A DNA stretch of 12,868 nt. It comes from Actinomycetes bacterium (GTDB taxonomy: Bacteria > Actinomycetota > Coriobacteriia > Coriobacteriales > Eggerthellaceae). Under the pieces are notes generated by a model. The model was not told the DNA's origin, did not search any database, and saw nothing but the letters and a program-made list of their open reading frames with translations. The position numbers and the translations under genes are program-made. Within the stretch, counting starts at the first letter, position 1. Each line of letters begins with the position of its first letter. Where the stretch lies: assembly GCA_023403475.1 (NCBI GenBank), contig JAEYEL010000107.1, positions 1 through 12,868 of the forward strand. Direction: 5' to 3'. Below are positions 6,550-12,822 of the stretch, piece by piece.

Positions 6550-7406
6550 TTTGCCTCGCCTCGCTTCGTGATGACGTTGAACAGTGTGGTGATGACGAGA
6601 ATGAACACGAACAGCACCACGCCCGTGGCAATGAGCGCTTCACGATGGAGATCGGCAGCGTAGCCCATCTCTAGCACGATATTCGCGGTCATAGTGCGCA
6701 CGCCCTCGAAGATGCTGCCAGGGATGACGGCCTGATTGCCCGCCACCATGATGACGGCCATGGTCTCGCCAATGGCGCGACCTATGCCAAGCACGATTCC
6801 CGCCATAATGCCGGAAGTTGCCGCCGGCACGATGACGCGGAACACCGCACGCTCGTGGTTGGCGCCAAGCGCCAGCGCGCCTTCGTAATATTTACGCGGC
6901 ACCGCGTCGAGCGCACTTTGCGCAACCGTTATAATGGTGGGCAGAATCATTATGCCCAAAAGCACCGAAGCGGCCAAAAGCGAAAGCCCGCGCCCCGGCA
7001 TGGTGTTGCGAATAAACGCTACGATGACCACCAAGCCGAAAAAGCCGTACACGACAGATGGAATGCCCGCCAAAAGCTCAACTCCCGATTTCAGGAACGA
7101 CGCCGCCTTCCCGTTCGCGAACCGCGAAAGGAAGATGGCACATAAAAGCCCTGTTGGCACGCCAACGATAATGGCGCCTGCCGTAACGTAGACACTCCCC
7201 ACGATCATGGGGAAAATGCCGTAGATATCGTTCGCCGGCCGCCACGTGGTACCCAGTAGAAAATCGGGAAGGCCGATTTGCGCGATGGCCGGAACGCCGT
7301 TAGCGAACAAAAAAACGCAAATAAGAGCTACCGCGAGAATCGATATTCCCGCTGCCGCCACAAACAGCGCCTGCGCAAACGCTTCCTTTACTTTACCGTG
7401 TGACAT
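6546..7406 (-). CDS. pstC: phosphate ABC transporter permease PstC
   Basis: Second membrane subunit of the phosphate importer, 286 residues from the chosen start, with about six membrane segments (first about 11-36). The EAA docking loop is at about 175-194 (EGALALGANHERAVFRVIVP), and GIPSVVYGFFG at 114-124 is a Pst permease hallmark. Two in-frame ATGs upstream (7490 and 7448) would add up to 28 residues. The start at 7406 is preferred because AGAGGAAACC lies directly before it and the protein then begins at the usual family position, and because the upstream stretch contains a strong mRNA hairpin. The 7448 start also has AAGGAAATC in front and cannot be excluded. The gene overlaps pstA by four bases and lies 120 bases after pstS. 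Confidence 0.95.
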   Translation of the reverse strand: MSHGKVKEAFAQALFVAAAGISILAVALICVFLFANGVPAIAQIGLPDFLLGTTWRPANDIYGIFPMIVGSVYVTAGAIIVGVPTGLLCAIFLSRFANGKAASFLKSGVELLAGIPSVVYGFFGLVVIVAFIRNTMPGRGLSLLAASVLLGIMILPTIITVAQSALDAVPRKYYEGALALGANHERAVFRVIVPAATSGIMAGIVLGIGRAIGETMAVIMVAGNQAVIPGSIFEGVRTMTANIVLEMGYAADLHREALIATGVVLFVFILVITTLFNVITKRGEAK

Positions 7407-7458
7407 GGTTTCCTCTGCATAGCTTCTCTTGTGCGAATCGCCCTGCATGATTTCCTTT

Positions 7459-7485
7459 GGGCGGCTCCCTTTGCGGGAACCGCCC
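7459..7485 (-). promoter_or_regulatory. intercistronic mRNA hairpin between pstS and pstC
   Basis: In the minus-strand transcript the arms GGGCGGUUCCC and GGGAGCCGCCC pair over all 11 positions (one U-G) around the loop GCAAA. The opposite strand would have a C-A mismatch, so the structure fits the pst mRNA best. No U-tract follows, so it is more likely a 3' stability or processing structure for pstS than a full terminator. Such hairpins are common after binding-protein genes in ABC operons, where they raise binding-protein level over permease level. Confidence 0.75.
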
Positions 7486-7526
7486 TGCATGGCTTCTTTT
7501 GCGTGGGTTGCTTCGTCTGCTTACGC

Positions 7527-8444
7527 TTACGCGAGCGCTTCTTCCCACGTGGTGAGCTCACCGGTGTAGATACCCTTGATCTGGTCAGATGTGAGATTGT
7601 CGATAGAGGCGTCTTTATTCACGATAACCGCAATGCCGTCTTGAGCGATAACCGTGGCCTTCACGCCCGTCTCGGAATCCTTCAGTTCGCGAGATGCCAT
7701 GCCAATATCGCAGGTGCCTTCGGTAGCCATGTTCACACCTGTGGTGGAGTCGGACTGCTGCACTTCAATAGTCACATCGGGGTTCAGTGCCTTGTACGCC
7801 TCGGCCAGCTTCTCCATAACGGGCGTGACGGACGACGATCCTGCAACCACAACCTTGCCGCTCTTGCCGGAAGCCTTGTACGCCTCGGCCTTCTCGTTCA
7901 CGGCAATGTAGCCGTTGTCCTCGATGACCTTCTGGCCGTCGGCGCTCATGATGTAGTCGATGAAATCTTGCGCCACATCGGAAAGCCCGTCCTTCGTAAG
8001 AATGTTGAAGGGGCGCGCCACCTTGTACTTTCCGCTCTTCACGTTGTCGGCTGTGGCCTCAACACCGTCAACCTTCACGGCCTTCACCGTGTTGTTGAGC
8101 GAACCCAGCGAAATGTAGCCGATGCCGTTCGCGTCGCCCGCCACCGAGGTCATCATGACCGACGTGGAATTGGTGATAGCCGCAGAGGCAACCGTCATAT
8201 CGACCTTCTTGCCGCTGGCATCTTTCTGCTCGATGCCCATAAGCTCGATGAAAGCTCCGCGCGTGCCCGATCCGTCTTCGCGCGAGTACACCGAAATCTC
8301 ACCTGAGAGCGATGCGGCCTTCTGCTCGATTGCCGCATCCTTCTTGTCGGTCGAGCCGCCGTTCTGCGAGCCGCAACCCGCCAATGCGAACAATCCCATG
8401 GCGAGCGTCGCACCCAAGACAACGGCCAAAATGCGTTTCTTCAT
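7527..8444 (-). CDS. pstS: phosphate-binding lipoprotein PstS, circularly permuted arrangement
   Basis: Extracellular phosphate receptor that hands phosphate to PstC/PstA; 305 residues. A lipoprotein signal peptide ends in LAGC with the lipid-modified Cys24. Two halves follow in swapped order compared with classical PstS. Residues 48-182 (EISVYSREDGSGTRGAF, then NGIGYISLGSL and ARPFNILTKDGLS) match the usual C-terminal half. Residues 196-305 (GKVVVAGSSSVTPVMEKLAEAYK, CDIGMASRELKD, DGIAVIVN, GIYTGELTTWEE) match the usual N-terminal half. The phosphate-binding segments SREDGSGTR and GSSSVTP are both intact, so it should be functional. The start at 8444 is set by AGGAAGG before the ATG and by the signal peptide; longer open frames upstream are leader. 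First gene of the operon, divergent from mop. Confidence 0.94.
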   Translation of the reverse strand: MKKRILAVVLGATLAMGLFALAGCGSQNGGSTDKKDAAIEQKAASLSGEISVYSREDGSGTRGAFIELMGIEQKDASGKKVDMTVASAAITNSTSVMMTSVAGDANGIGYISLGSLNNTVKAVKVDGVEATADNVKSGKYKVARPFNILTKDGLSDVAQDFIDYIMSADGQKVIEDNGYIAVNEKAEAYKASGKSGKVVVAGSSSVTPVMEKLAEAYKALNPDVTIEVQQSDSTTGVNMATEGTCDIGMASRELKDSETGVKATVIAQDGIAVIVNKDASIDNLTSDQIKGIYTGELTTWEEALA

Positions 8445-8715
8445 AACCAGCCTTCCTATCAACTGTTTCTTGCTTCTTTGCTTTCTTGCTTCTTGCCTCT
8501 TTATTGCTCCTCTTGCGACTCGAGGCCTACGAGCCGCAAACCGCAGTTCTCGCAACTTCCCGAACCGCGTGATCACATAATGAGCAAGCCGCATCAAGCT
8601 CGTGTTGTAAGGAAGTCAAATCTCAGTAAAGTTTACCCCCGGGAAAAACCGCCTTTGTAAAGCGGCAGCCGCTGAAAGCGAAGAGACGAAAGACAGGCGG
8701 TAAGCGCGAAGAGCT

Positions 8716-8743
8716 GGGGAAGAGGAGGGGGTTCGGGGGCGGG
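8716..8743 (+). other. G-quadruplex-type sequence
   Basis: Four G-runs of 4, 5, 5 and 3 bases (8716-8719, 8727-8731, 8735-8739, 8741-8743) with loops of 7, 3 and 1 bases. This matches the usual G3+N1-7 quadruplex pattern. It lies 64 bases upstream of the predicted mop -10 box, in the divergent pstS/mop region. Confidence 0.6.
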
Positions 8744-8784
8744 ACGAGGAAACGAACGAAGACTCTATTTCAATCTGAGAAGGC

Positions 8785-8813
8785 TTTAGGCGAACGAGGC
8801 GTTGCGATACAAT
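8785..8813 (+). promoter_or_regulatory. likely promoter of the mop gene
   Basis: TACAAT at 8808-8813 is a 5 of 6 match to the -10 box. Seventeen bases upstream lies a weak -35 box, TTTAGG, at 8785-8790. The predicted start is about 8820, leaving a leader of roughly 40 bases before the ATG. Confidence 0.55.
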
Positions 8814-8859
8814 ATGCGGGTTGCAAGTTTGAAAATCTTAGATGAAGGGGGAATCTGAT

Positions 8860-9072
8860 ATGAAGCTTTCTGCGCGCAACGTTCTTGAGGGAACCATAAC
8901 GGCAATTCATCCAGGCGCTGTAAACGCGATCGTCATTTTGGAAATTGAAGGCGGTCAGCTTATCACTTCTTCGCTTTCCATGGGTTCACTCAAAGAGCTT
9001 GGCCTGCAAGTTGGCAAGAAAGCATACGCTATCATCAAGGCTTCGTCGGTCATCATTGGGGTTGACGACTAG
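8860..9072 (+). CDS. molbindin: single Mop-domain molybdate/molybdopterin-binding protein
   Basis: Small cytosolic protein of 70 residues made of one Mop (TOBE-like) domain. It starts with the family signature SARNVLEGTITAIHPGAVNAIV, followed by LSMGSLKELGLQVGKKAYAIIKASSVIIGVDD. Family members assemble as hexamers that bind and store molybdate, or tungstate, for molybdenum-cofactor enzymes. An ATG at 8842 would add six residues, but it has no ribosome binding site; the ATG at 8860 has AGGGGGA upstream and gives the normal family start. It is transcribed alone, divergently from pstS, and no molybdate transporter or cofactor genes are adjacent. Its presence implies molybdoenzymes elsewhere in the genome. 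Confidence 0.93.
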   Translation: MKLSARNVLEGTITAIHPGAVNAIVILEIEGGQLITSSLSMGSLKELGLQVGKKAYAIIKASSVIIGVDD

Positions 9073-9256
9073 GCTTTCCCGAACTAACGGCTTCCGCAGC
9101 GTCCGACGAGCGCGGAGCGCCGCTTGCTGACAGACGGGCTACCCAACGAGCGCGAATGCGCACGACAGATGCGAAAGCGACATCTGGCTCTTGCCCTCGG
9201 CTACGCCATCAGCAGGCGCGAATCCGACGCGCGACCCACCCGATAAGCACGCCGTA
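9073..9256. other. convergent intergenic region, mop / DUF2804 gene
   Basis: The 184 bases between two converging stop codons. I looked for a shared terminator and found only weak GC hairpins without a T-tract on either strand. Nothing else is recognised. Confidence 0.5.
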
Positions 9257-10345
9257 CTAGTAGATGTTGTGGATGACTTCGGCGCTGCCTTTGAGTGCGT
9301 GAATTTCGAAGGATATGTTGTCATCGAGAACAACCCGCCCGTCGAACGTGCCGAAAACCTGGTGCTGATCAGATGTAACCAACTTAACATCCATGTAATC
9401 CACTCGGTCGAGCAACGGCGTGAAAACAAGGTCGAGGCGTCCTTCGTCGTCGGTTATATGCCACGGAAGTGTCAAATCGAAGCGATCGGCAATCTTTTGG
9501 GCATTCGCATGCTTCACGGGAATGCCGAAATCGACCCGCCCCAGCTTCGTTGCGCCACCGTCGACAAATACCATGTTCTCGGAAGCCGCCGTGGTGTCGC
9601 CGAAGCCGTAACCTAGGTTGAGCCCGAAGCGGTGAAGGGTTCCCGAGCCGTCATCTTGCCATCCTTGAGCGCATGCCCAGAACCACATGTTGTCGCGCGT
9701 CCACACGCCGCGCCCCCAATCGAGCAGGCCGAACGAGTTCTCGCGGCTAAAACCGTGCACGAGCGTTCCCTTTTTGAAGCTGCCCTCCGCGCGCATGGCC
9801 ACGATCTTTTGATTGTAGTAAAACGCTAGGTTGTCCTCGGCCCACGGCGTGGCTATGACCATGGAGTCGCGCGGTTCGTCATCGAGCACCGCGTCGAAAG
9901 AGAAATCCTCGTTGCCTTCGAACCTCCTGAACACAGCCCGCAAGCGGCGTGTGCCGTTCTTCACTTCGAAGCGCATGGATACGCGGTTGTTTTCAAATTG
10001 GGACACTCCCTCCGCTGAAGATTCGGGCATACGGAACCGTCCGAAGGGAAAAGGCGTGATAACGCTCGTGGTTTTAAATTCCCTACGAACGAAATCGATA
10101 ACCGAAACCGAGATAAGACCCACGTATCCCATGTCGCTCAATGTGAGTGCGACCGCATATTCATCATCGTTGACAAGGTAATAGTCCCATTCCTTAATGC
10201 GCCAACTTGGTGCTTTGACGCGCCTGCGGCGATATTCCAGCAGAAGCGAGGTCGCGTATCCCGGGCACGCAAGCGAGCCGTCGCCTTTATGCAGCGGACC
10301 TGCCGCGTCTATTCTGGTTTCTCCGCGCGCATCTTTTGTCGGCAT
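9257..10345 (-). CDS. DUF2804 family protein of unknown function
   Basis: A 362-residue soluble protein with no signal peptide or membrane segment. It matches the DUF2804 family through FGLLDWGRGVWTRDNMWFW at about 205-223 and RFGLNLGYGFGDTTAASENM at about 239-258. The remainder is rich in beta-strand-like alternating sequence, with many aromatic residues. The molecular function of the family is not known to me; the aromatic-rich fold hints at binding a lipid or carbohydrate-like ligand, but that is speculation. The ATG at 10345 follows GAGAGGAG at good spacing. It lies 103 bases after the mechanosensitive channel gene on the same strand and may share its transcript. Confidence 0.88.
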   Translation of the reverse strand: MPTKDARGETRIDAAGPLHKGDGSLACPGYATSLLLEYRRRRVKAPSWRIKEWDYYLVNDDEYAVALTLSDMGYVGLISVSVIDFVRREFKTTSVITPFPFGRFRMPESSAEGVSQFENNRVSMRFEVKNGTRRLRAVFRRFEGNEDFSFDAVLDDEPRDSMVIATPWAEDNLAFYYNQKIVAMRAEGSFKKGTLVHGFSRENSFGLLDWGRGVWTRDNMWFWACAQGWQDDGSGTLHRFGLNLGYGFGDTTAASENMVFVDGGATKLGRVDFGIPVKHANAQKIADRFDLTLPWHITDDEGRLDLVFTPLLDRVDYMDVKLVTSDQHQVFGTFDGRVVLDDNISFEIHALKGSAEVIHNIY

Positions 10346-10448
10346 CTCTGGCTCCTCTCTTCCAGCTGCGTTCCAGCTGTGTAGCTTCCGCCTTGCCTTC
10401 TTCTGTTTGTTTGCCTTTTCTTGCCTGCCCGCGTCTCCGCACTGCAGG

Positions 10449-11306
10449 CTACCCGCGTCTCCGCACGACCGCTGCCTCCCGCACGGCCGCTGTTTCTCGT
10501 GTGTCTTCGGAATCGTTGCGGTCTTCTCTGGTTTCGTGCTGTCGCGTGAGGGGCGCTATGGCGCGCACGACCGCATCTTTTGCCCGAGAGGCGTCGCGTG
10601 AGTCGGCCATGGTGAGCTTGATGGTTCCCTTGAAACCTGCATCTATGATTTCGGAGAACAACAGGACGGGATCTTTCTTCACCTTCCCCACCGTGCCGGC
10701 CGCCTCGGCTGCTGCGTTCACGATATTCGAGGAAACCGCGTCGAGGTCGTCGCCGTTTGTGGCCACCACAATAGGCACGGTAATTTGGCTGGGCGGCGGT
10801 AGCTGGGAAAGCGCCGTCTTGTTGATGATGGAGTTGGGAATGATAATCTCTTCACCTGCCGCGTTGCGGATAGTGGTATGGCGCCAGGTCACGTCGCGCA
10901 CCACGCCGCTCGAACTGCCGACCGTAATGTTGTCGCCCGGCTTGACGATGCGCAGAAGGCTGAGCTGCAAGCCGCCTATCAGGTTCGATATGGTGTCCTG
11001 GAAACCCAGCGAAATGGCAATGCCGCCAATGCCCAACGCCGTGATGGCCGCACTTACGTCCACGTTGAAGCAGGTGGAAAGCATGATGCAGATGCCGAGA
11101 AACCACACCGCCGCGCGCCCGATGTTCACGAAGATGGAGCTGGTGGGCAGGTTCTTCTCGCCATTGAGCTGCAGCACCTTGCGCAGAAATTTCGTGATCA
11201 AGCGAGCAACGAACGCCGTAGCGGCCATGATGATCACAGCCGCAATGAGCGCGCTCACCCAGTCAGTACGCACAATGGCATCTATGTTGCTTATGAGTTC
11301 TTCCAT
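10449..11306 (-). CDS. small-conductance mechanosensitive channel, MscS family
   Basis: Membrane channel of 285 residues that opens under tension to release solutes during osmotic down-shock. Three membrane segments (about 15-36, 60-80, and the pore helix about 84-112, with the Ala/Gly-packed stretch AAITALGIGGIAISLGFQDTISN). The MscS beta domain follows with VKPGDNITV, GVVRDVTWRHTTIRNAAGEEIIIPNSIINK, then a cytoplasmic alpha/beta domain. The length is close to that of E. coli MscS (286). The last 25 residues are charged and repetitive (RETRED, SEDTRET, REAAVVRRRG), encoded by short direct repeats. The ATG at 11306 has AGGA about ten bases upstream. The gene lies 171 bases after nrdG. Regulation is not visible apart from two palindromes in the upstream gap. 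Confidence 0.94.
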   Translation of the reverse strand: MEELISNIDAIVRTDWVSALIAAVIIMAATAFVARLITKFLRKVLQLNGEKNLPTSSIFVNIGRAAVWFLGICIMLSTCFNVDVSAAITALGIGGIAISLGFQDTISNLIGGLQLSLLRIVKPGDNITVGSSSGVVRDVTWRHTTIRNAAGEEIIIPNSIINKTALSQLPPPSQITVPIVVATNGDDLDAVSSNIVNAAAEAAGTVGKVKKDPVLLFSEIIDAGFKGTIKLTMADSRDASRAKDAVVRAIAPLTRQHETREDRNDSEDTRETAAVREAAVVRRRG

Positions 11307-11477
11307 GAGGGGTATCCTATCACGACGCGCTTCGCTTCGCCATGTGACAGTCTGTCATTCACGTAATTGCAACGTTGCAGTTTGGCAACTAGCACTGGAA
11401 ATTGGCCGAGGACGGAAAGCCGAAAGGAGGCTAGAATCTGATTGATGCCCGCTCCTCTTCGCATCTGCGTCGTCTCG
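11307..11477. promoter_or_regulatory. mscS upstream gap with two palindromes
   Basis: TGACAG-T-CTGTCA at 11345-11357 is a perfect 13-bp palindrome, and TGCAACGTTGCA at 11368-11379 is a perfect 12-bp palindrome 10 bases further upstream of mscS. Either could be an operator. A GC-rich imperfect hairpin (GCCCGC...GCGGGC, about 11448-11492) overlaps the nrdG stop codon but has no T-tract. No clear -35/-10 pair was found. Confidence 0.4.
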
Positions 11478-12356
11478 TTACCACGATGCGGGCTTATGAG
11501 GGAATTCCTGGTGCGCCTCCCATAAAACCACGTGACCTGCAGCGCGACTGGCGGGCACGTCGATGAGGCGTTGGTTCGACGACCCGCGCCACTTGAGTCC
11601 AAGAGACCGAAGGCTTTCCACAAAAGGCCCGTCCACCAGCACGTCGGTAGCATCAAGCAACGCTCGCACCGCCTCTGGGTCAAGGAGCGAACACCGCAGT
11701 CGCCAAGGATTCCGTCCGCTGAAATGTTGGCGGTCGAGAGGTGCACGCCCTGCCACCTCGGCCACTGCATTGCCCACTGTCTCGGCTACCGCACCGCCCG
11801 CCTCCAAATCAAGGGACGCATGCCCTTCCAGTCCGTTCGTCTCCCCTTTGCCGCATGAAAGCGTTTCACGTGAAACACTCCTTTTCGACGCTTCTTCCTC
11901 CGACCCAAATGTTTCACGTGAAACACTCCGATACGGATCTTTTTTTGCTGCTGATGTCGCCGATGCCTCTTTCGTTAGCGAACATGTTTCACGTGAAACA
12001 TTCCCAACCGTCGCGCAAAGGCCGCAGAGATCTTCGTAAAGATAACCGGTGTAGGTCCAGATTCCGTAATCGAGAGCCTTCAGCCGCCAAGCGAGCTCCG
12101 CTGCGGCGGGCGCCTGCTCGAAGGGCTCTCCACCGGAAAGCGTCACGTTACGCACAAGGCCGTTCGCGCGAATCTTGGCAACAAGATCGTCTACGGAGTA
12201 TTCCGTCCCACCTTCCGCAGGCTGGCTTTCGGCGTTGTGGCATCCCGGACACCCGTGCGAGCACCCTTGCACGAACACGGCATAGCGCAGCCCCGGCCCA
12301 TCGACGATGGAATCCGGAGCCATGCCGTAAAGCCGTATAATTGACGAATCCGCCAC
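11478..12356 (-). CDS. nrdG: anaerobic ribonucleotide reductase activating protein NrdG with parS-bearing insertion
   Basis: Radical SAM activase that installs the glycyl radical on the class III ribonucleotide reductase NrdD. The 4Fe-4S motif CxxxCxxC is at Cys32, Cys36 and Cys39. Also visible are DGPGLRYAVFVQGC at 19-32, LSGGEP at 73-78, TGYLYEDL at 103-110, DVLVDGPF at 238-245 and the NrdG hallmark RGSSNQR at 257-263. It starts at GTG 12356 with AAGGG upstream. The 292 residues far exceed the roughly 150-180 usual for NrdG. The excess, about residues 111-222, sits between the TGY motif and the DVLVDG motif and has low complexity, rich in Ser, Glu, Gly and Ala. Three VSRET pentapeptides in it (120-124, 145-149, 161-165) are translations of parS sites 6, 5 and 4. 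NrdD is not in the window, so nrdG is detached from its usual partner gene. Confidence 0.93.
   Translation of the reverse strand: MADSSIIRLYGMAPDSIVDGPGLRYAVFVQGCSHGCPGCHNAESQPAEGGTEYSVDDLVAKIRANGLVRNVTLSGGEPFEQAPAAAELAWRLKALDYGIWTYTGYLYEDLCGLCATVGNVSRETCSLTKEASATSAAKKDPYRSVSRETFGSEEEASKRSVSRETLSCGKGETNGLEGHASLDLEAGGAVAETVGNAVAEVAGRAPLDRQHFSGRNPWRLRCSLLDPEAVRALLDATDVLVDGPFVESLRSLGLKWRGSSNQRLIDVPASRAAGHVVLWEAHQEFPHKPASW
11862..11877. other. parS site 4, 15/16 match, inside nrdG
   Basis: Full 14-bp palindrome with C instead of T at the left outer position. It encodes VSRET at residues 161-165 of NrdG. Confidence 0.94.
11910..11925. other. parS site 5, perfect 16/16, inside nrdG
   Basis: Exact consensus match. 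It encodes VSRET at residues 145-149 of NrdG and begins 48 bp from site 4. Confidence 0.96.
11985..12000. other. parS site 6, perfect 16/16, inside nrdG
   Basis: Exact consensus match, with one more base pair of symmetry on each side. It encodes VSRET at residues 120-124 of NrdG, starting ten residues after the TGYLYEDL motif. Confidence 0.96.
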
Positions 12357-12454
12357 AATACCCTTCTTGCATCTATACGCAATCCATATGCGAGCCGAAA
12401 GCAGGCAAACGAATCGCCGCTAGCCGCACACCGACCCTCAATTCATCTGAAAAA

Positions 12455-12470
12455 TGTTTCACGTGAAACA
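12455..12470. other. parS site 7, perfect 16/16 within a 24-bp palindrome
   Basis: Exact consensus match. The inverted symmetry extends four bases further on each side (AAAA on the left, TTTT on the right), giving a perfect 24-bp palindrome at 12451-12474. Confidence 0.96.
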
Positions 12471-12509
12471 TTTTAGCTAAAGGGAAAGTGCGAGCTGGGC
12501 AGCGCACAA

Positions 12510-12530
12510 CAAACCGCAACAAGCACCATA
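12510..12530 (+). repeat. 21-bp direct repeat, copy 1
   Basis: Begins CAAACCGCAACAAGC and ends ACCATA; an exact second copy is at 12671-12691, 161 bp away. Each copy follows a parS site, by 39 bases here and by 57 bases for the second. Confidence 0.95.
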
Positions 12531-12597
12531 TACAGCGCCCAATTCGCGCCATCACCTCAAAGCAGCAGCTCAACACTGCCGCCCGCCCGACCTCAAA

Positions 12598-12613
12598 TGT
12601 TTCACGTGAAACA
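12598..12613. other. parS site 8, perfect 16/16 within a 24-bp palindrome
   Basis: Exact consensus match. Symmetry extends by CAAA on the left and TTTG on the right, a perfect 24-bp palindrome at 12594-12617. Confidence 0.96.
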
Positions 12614-12670
12614 TTTGGCTCTGCCGCAACGTTTCAGCGACAGGAAAGGGCGCGAACCGCACGGTACGCG

Positions 12671-12691
12671 CAAACCGCAACAAGCACCATA
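12671..12691 (+). repeat. 21-bp direct repeat, copy 2
   Basis: Identical to 12510-12530. The sequence around it differs except for a purine-rich AAAGGG-type stretch between parS and the repeat in both modules. Confidence 0.95.
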
Positions 12692-12822
12692 CGCGGCCGC
12701 AACTTTAGCGGCGAAGACAATTACCCCGTGAGCACGGCGCACCGCTCTCGTGGCAGCGCTTCGCGAAGCTCGCGAAGCCGAGCCGACATGTCTCTTGGCG
12801 CAGCGCTAAGCTGAGGGAACCG

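Larger units (their letters stand above)
8445..8859. other. 415-base divergent intergenic region, pstS / mop
   Basis: No gene is supported. On the pstS side is a purine-rich leader with repeated AAGCAAGAA-like units (8462-8515). Further up, the minus strand has a small hairpin at about 8649-8664 followed by five T (8644-8648), which could act as an attenuator-like element. At 8629-8636 lies GTTTACC, faintly like an actinobacterial PHO-box half, but no second repeat is seen. A G-rich tract lies at 8716-8743 and the mop promoter around 8785-8813. A phosphate-responsive promoter for pstS is expected but could not be located with confidence. Confidence 0.6.
12357..12822. other. 466-base intergenic region: two parS sites and a 21-bp direct repeat
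   Basis: Divergent gap between nrdG (minus) and a gene starting at 12823 (plus). It holds parS sites 7 and 8, and two exact copies of a 21-bp repeat. The open frames (67 residues minus, 108 residues plus) have compositions following base content, and the repeat copies fall in different frames, so I do not call genes. No DnaA boxes of the TTATCCACA type were seen. Confidence 0.7.

Noticed and set aside
10336..11445. 369-residue plus-strand frame opposite the MscS and DUF2804 genes
   Set aside because: It is a shadow of the antisense codon structure of mscS, which has clear family motifs on the minus strand.
12488..12814. 108-residue GTG-start frame with one VSRET
   Set aside because: The purine stretch is too close to the GTG, composition is Arg/Ser/Thr-rich and featureless, and the two 21-bp repeat copies fall in different frames, which argues against coding selection.
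12357..12822. Replication origin
   Set aside because: parS sites suggest origin proximity, but no DnaA boxes, AT-rich unwinding region, dnaA or dnaN are visible.
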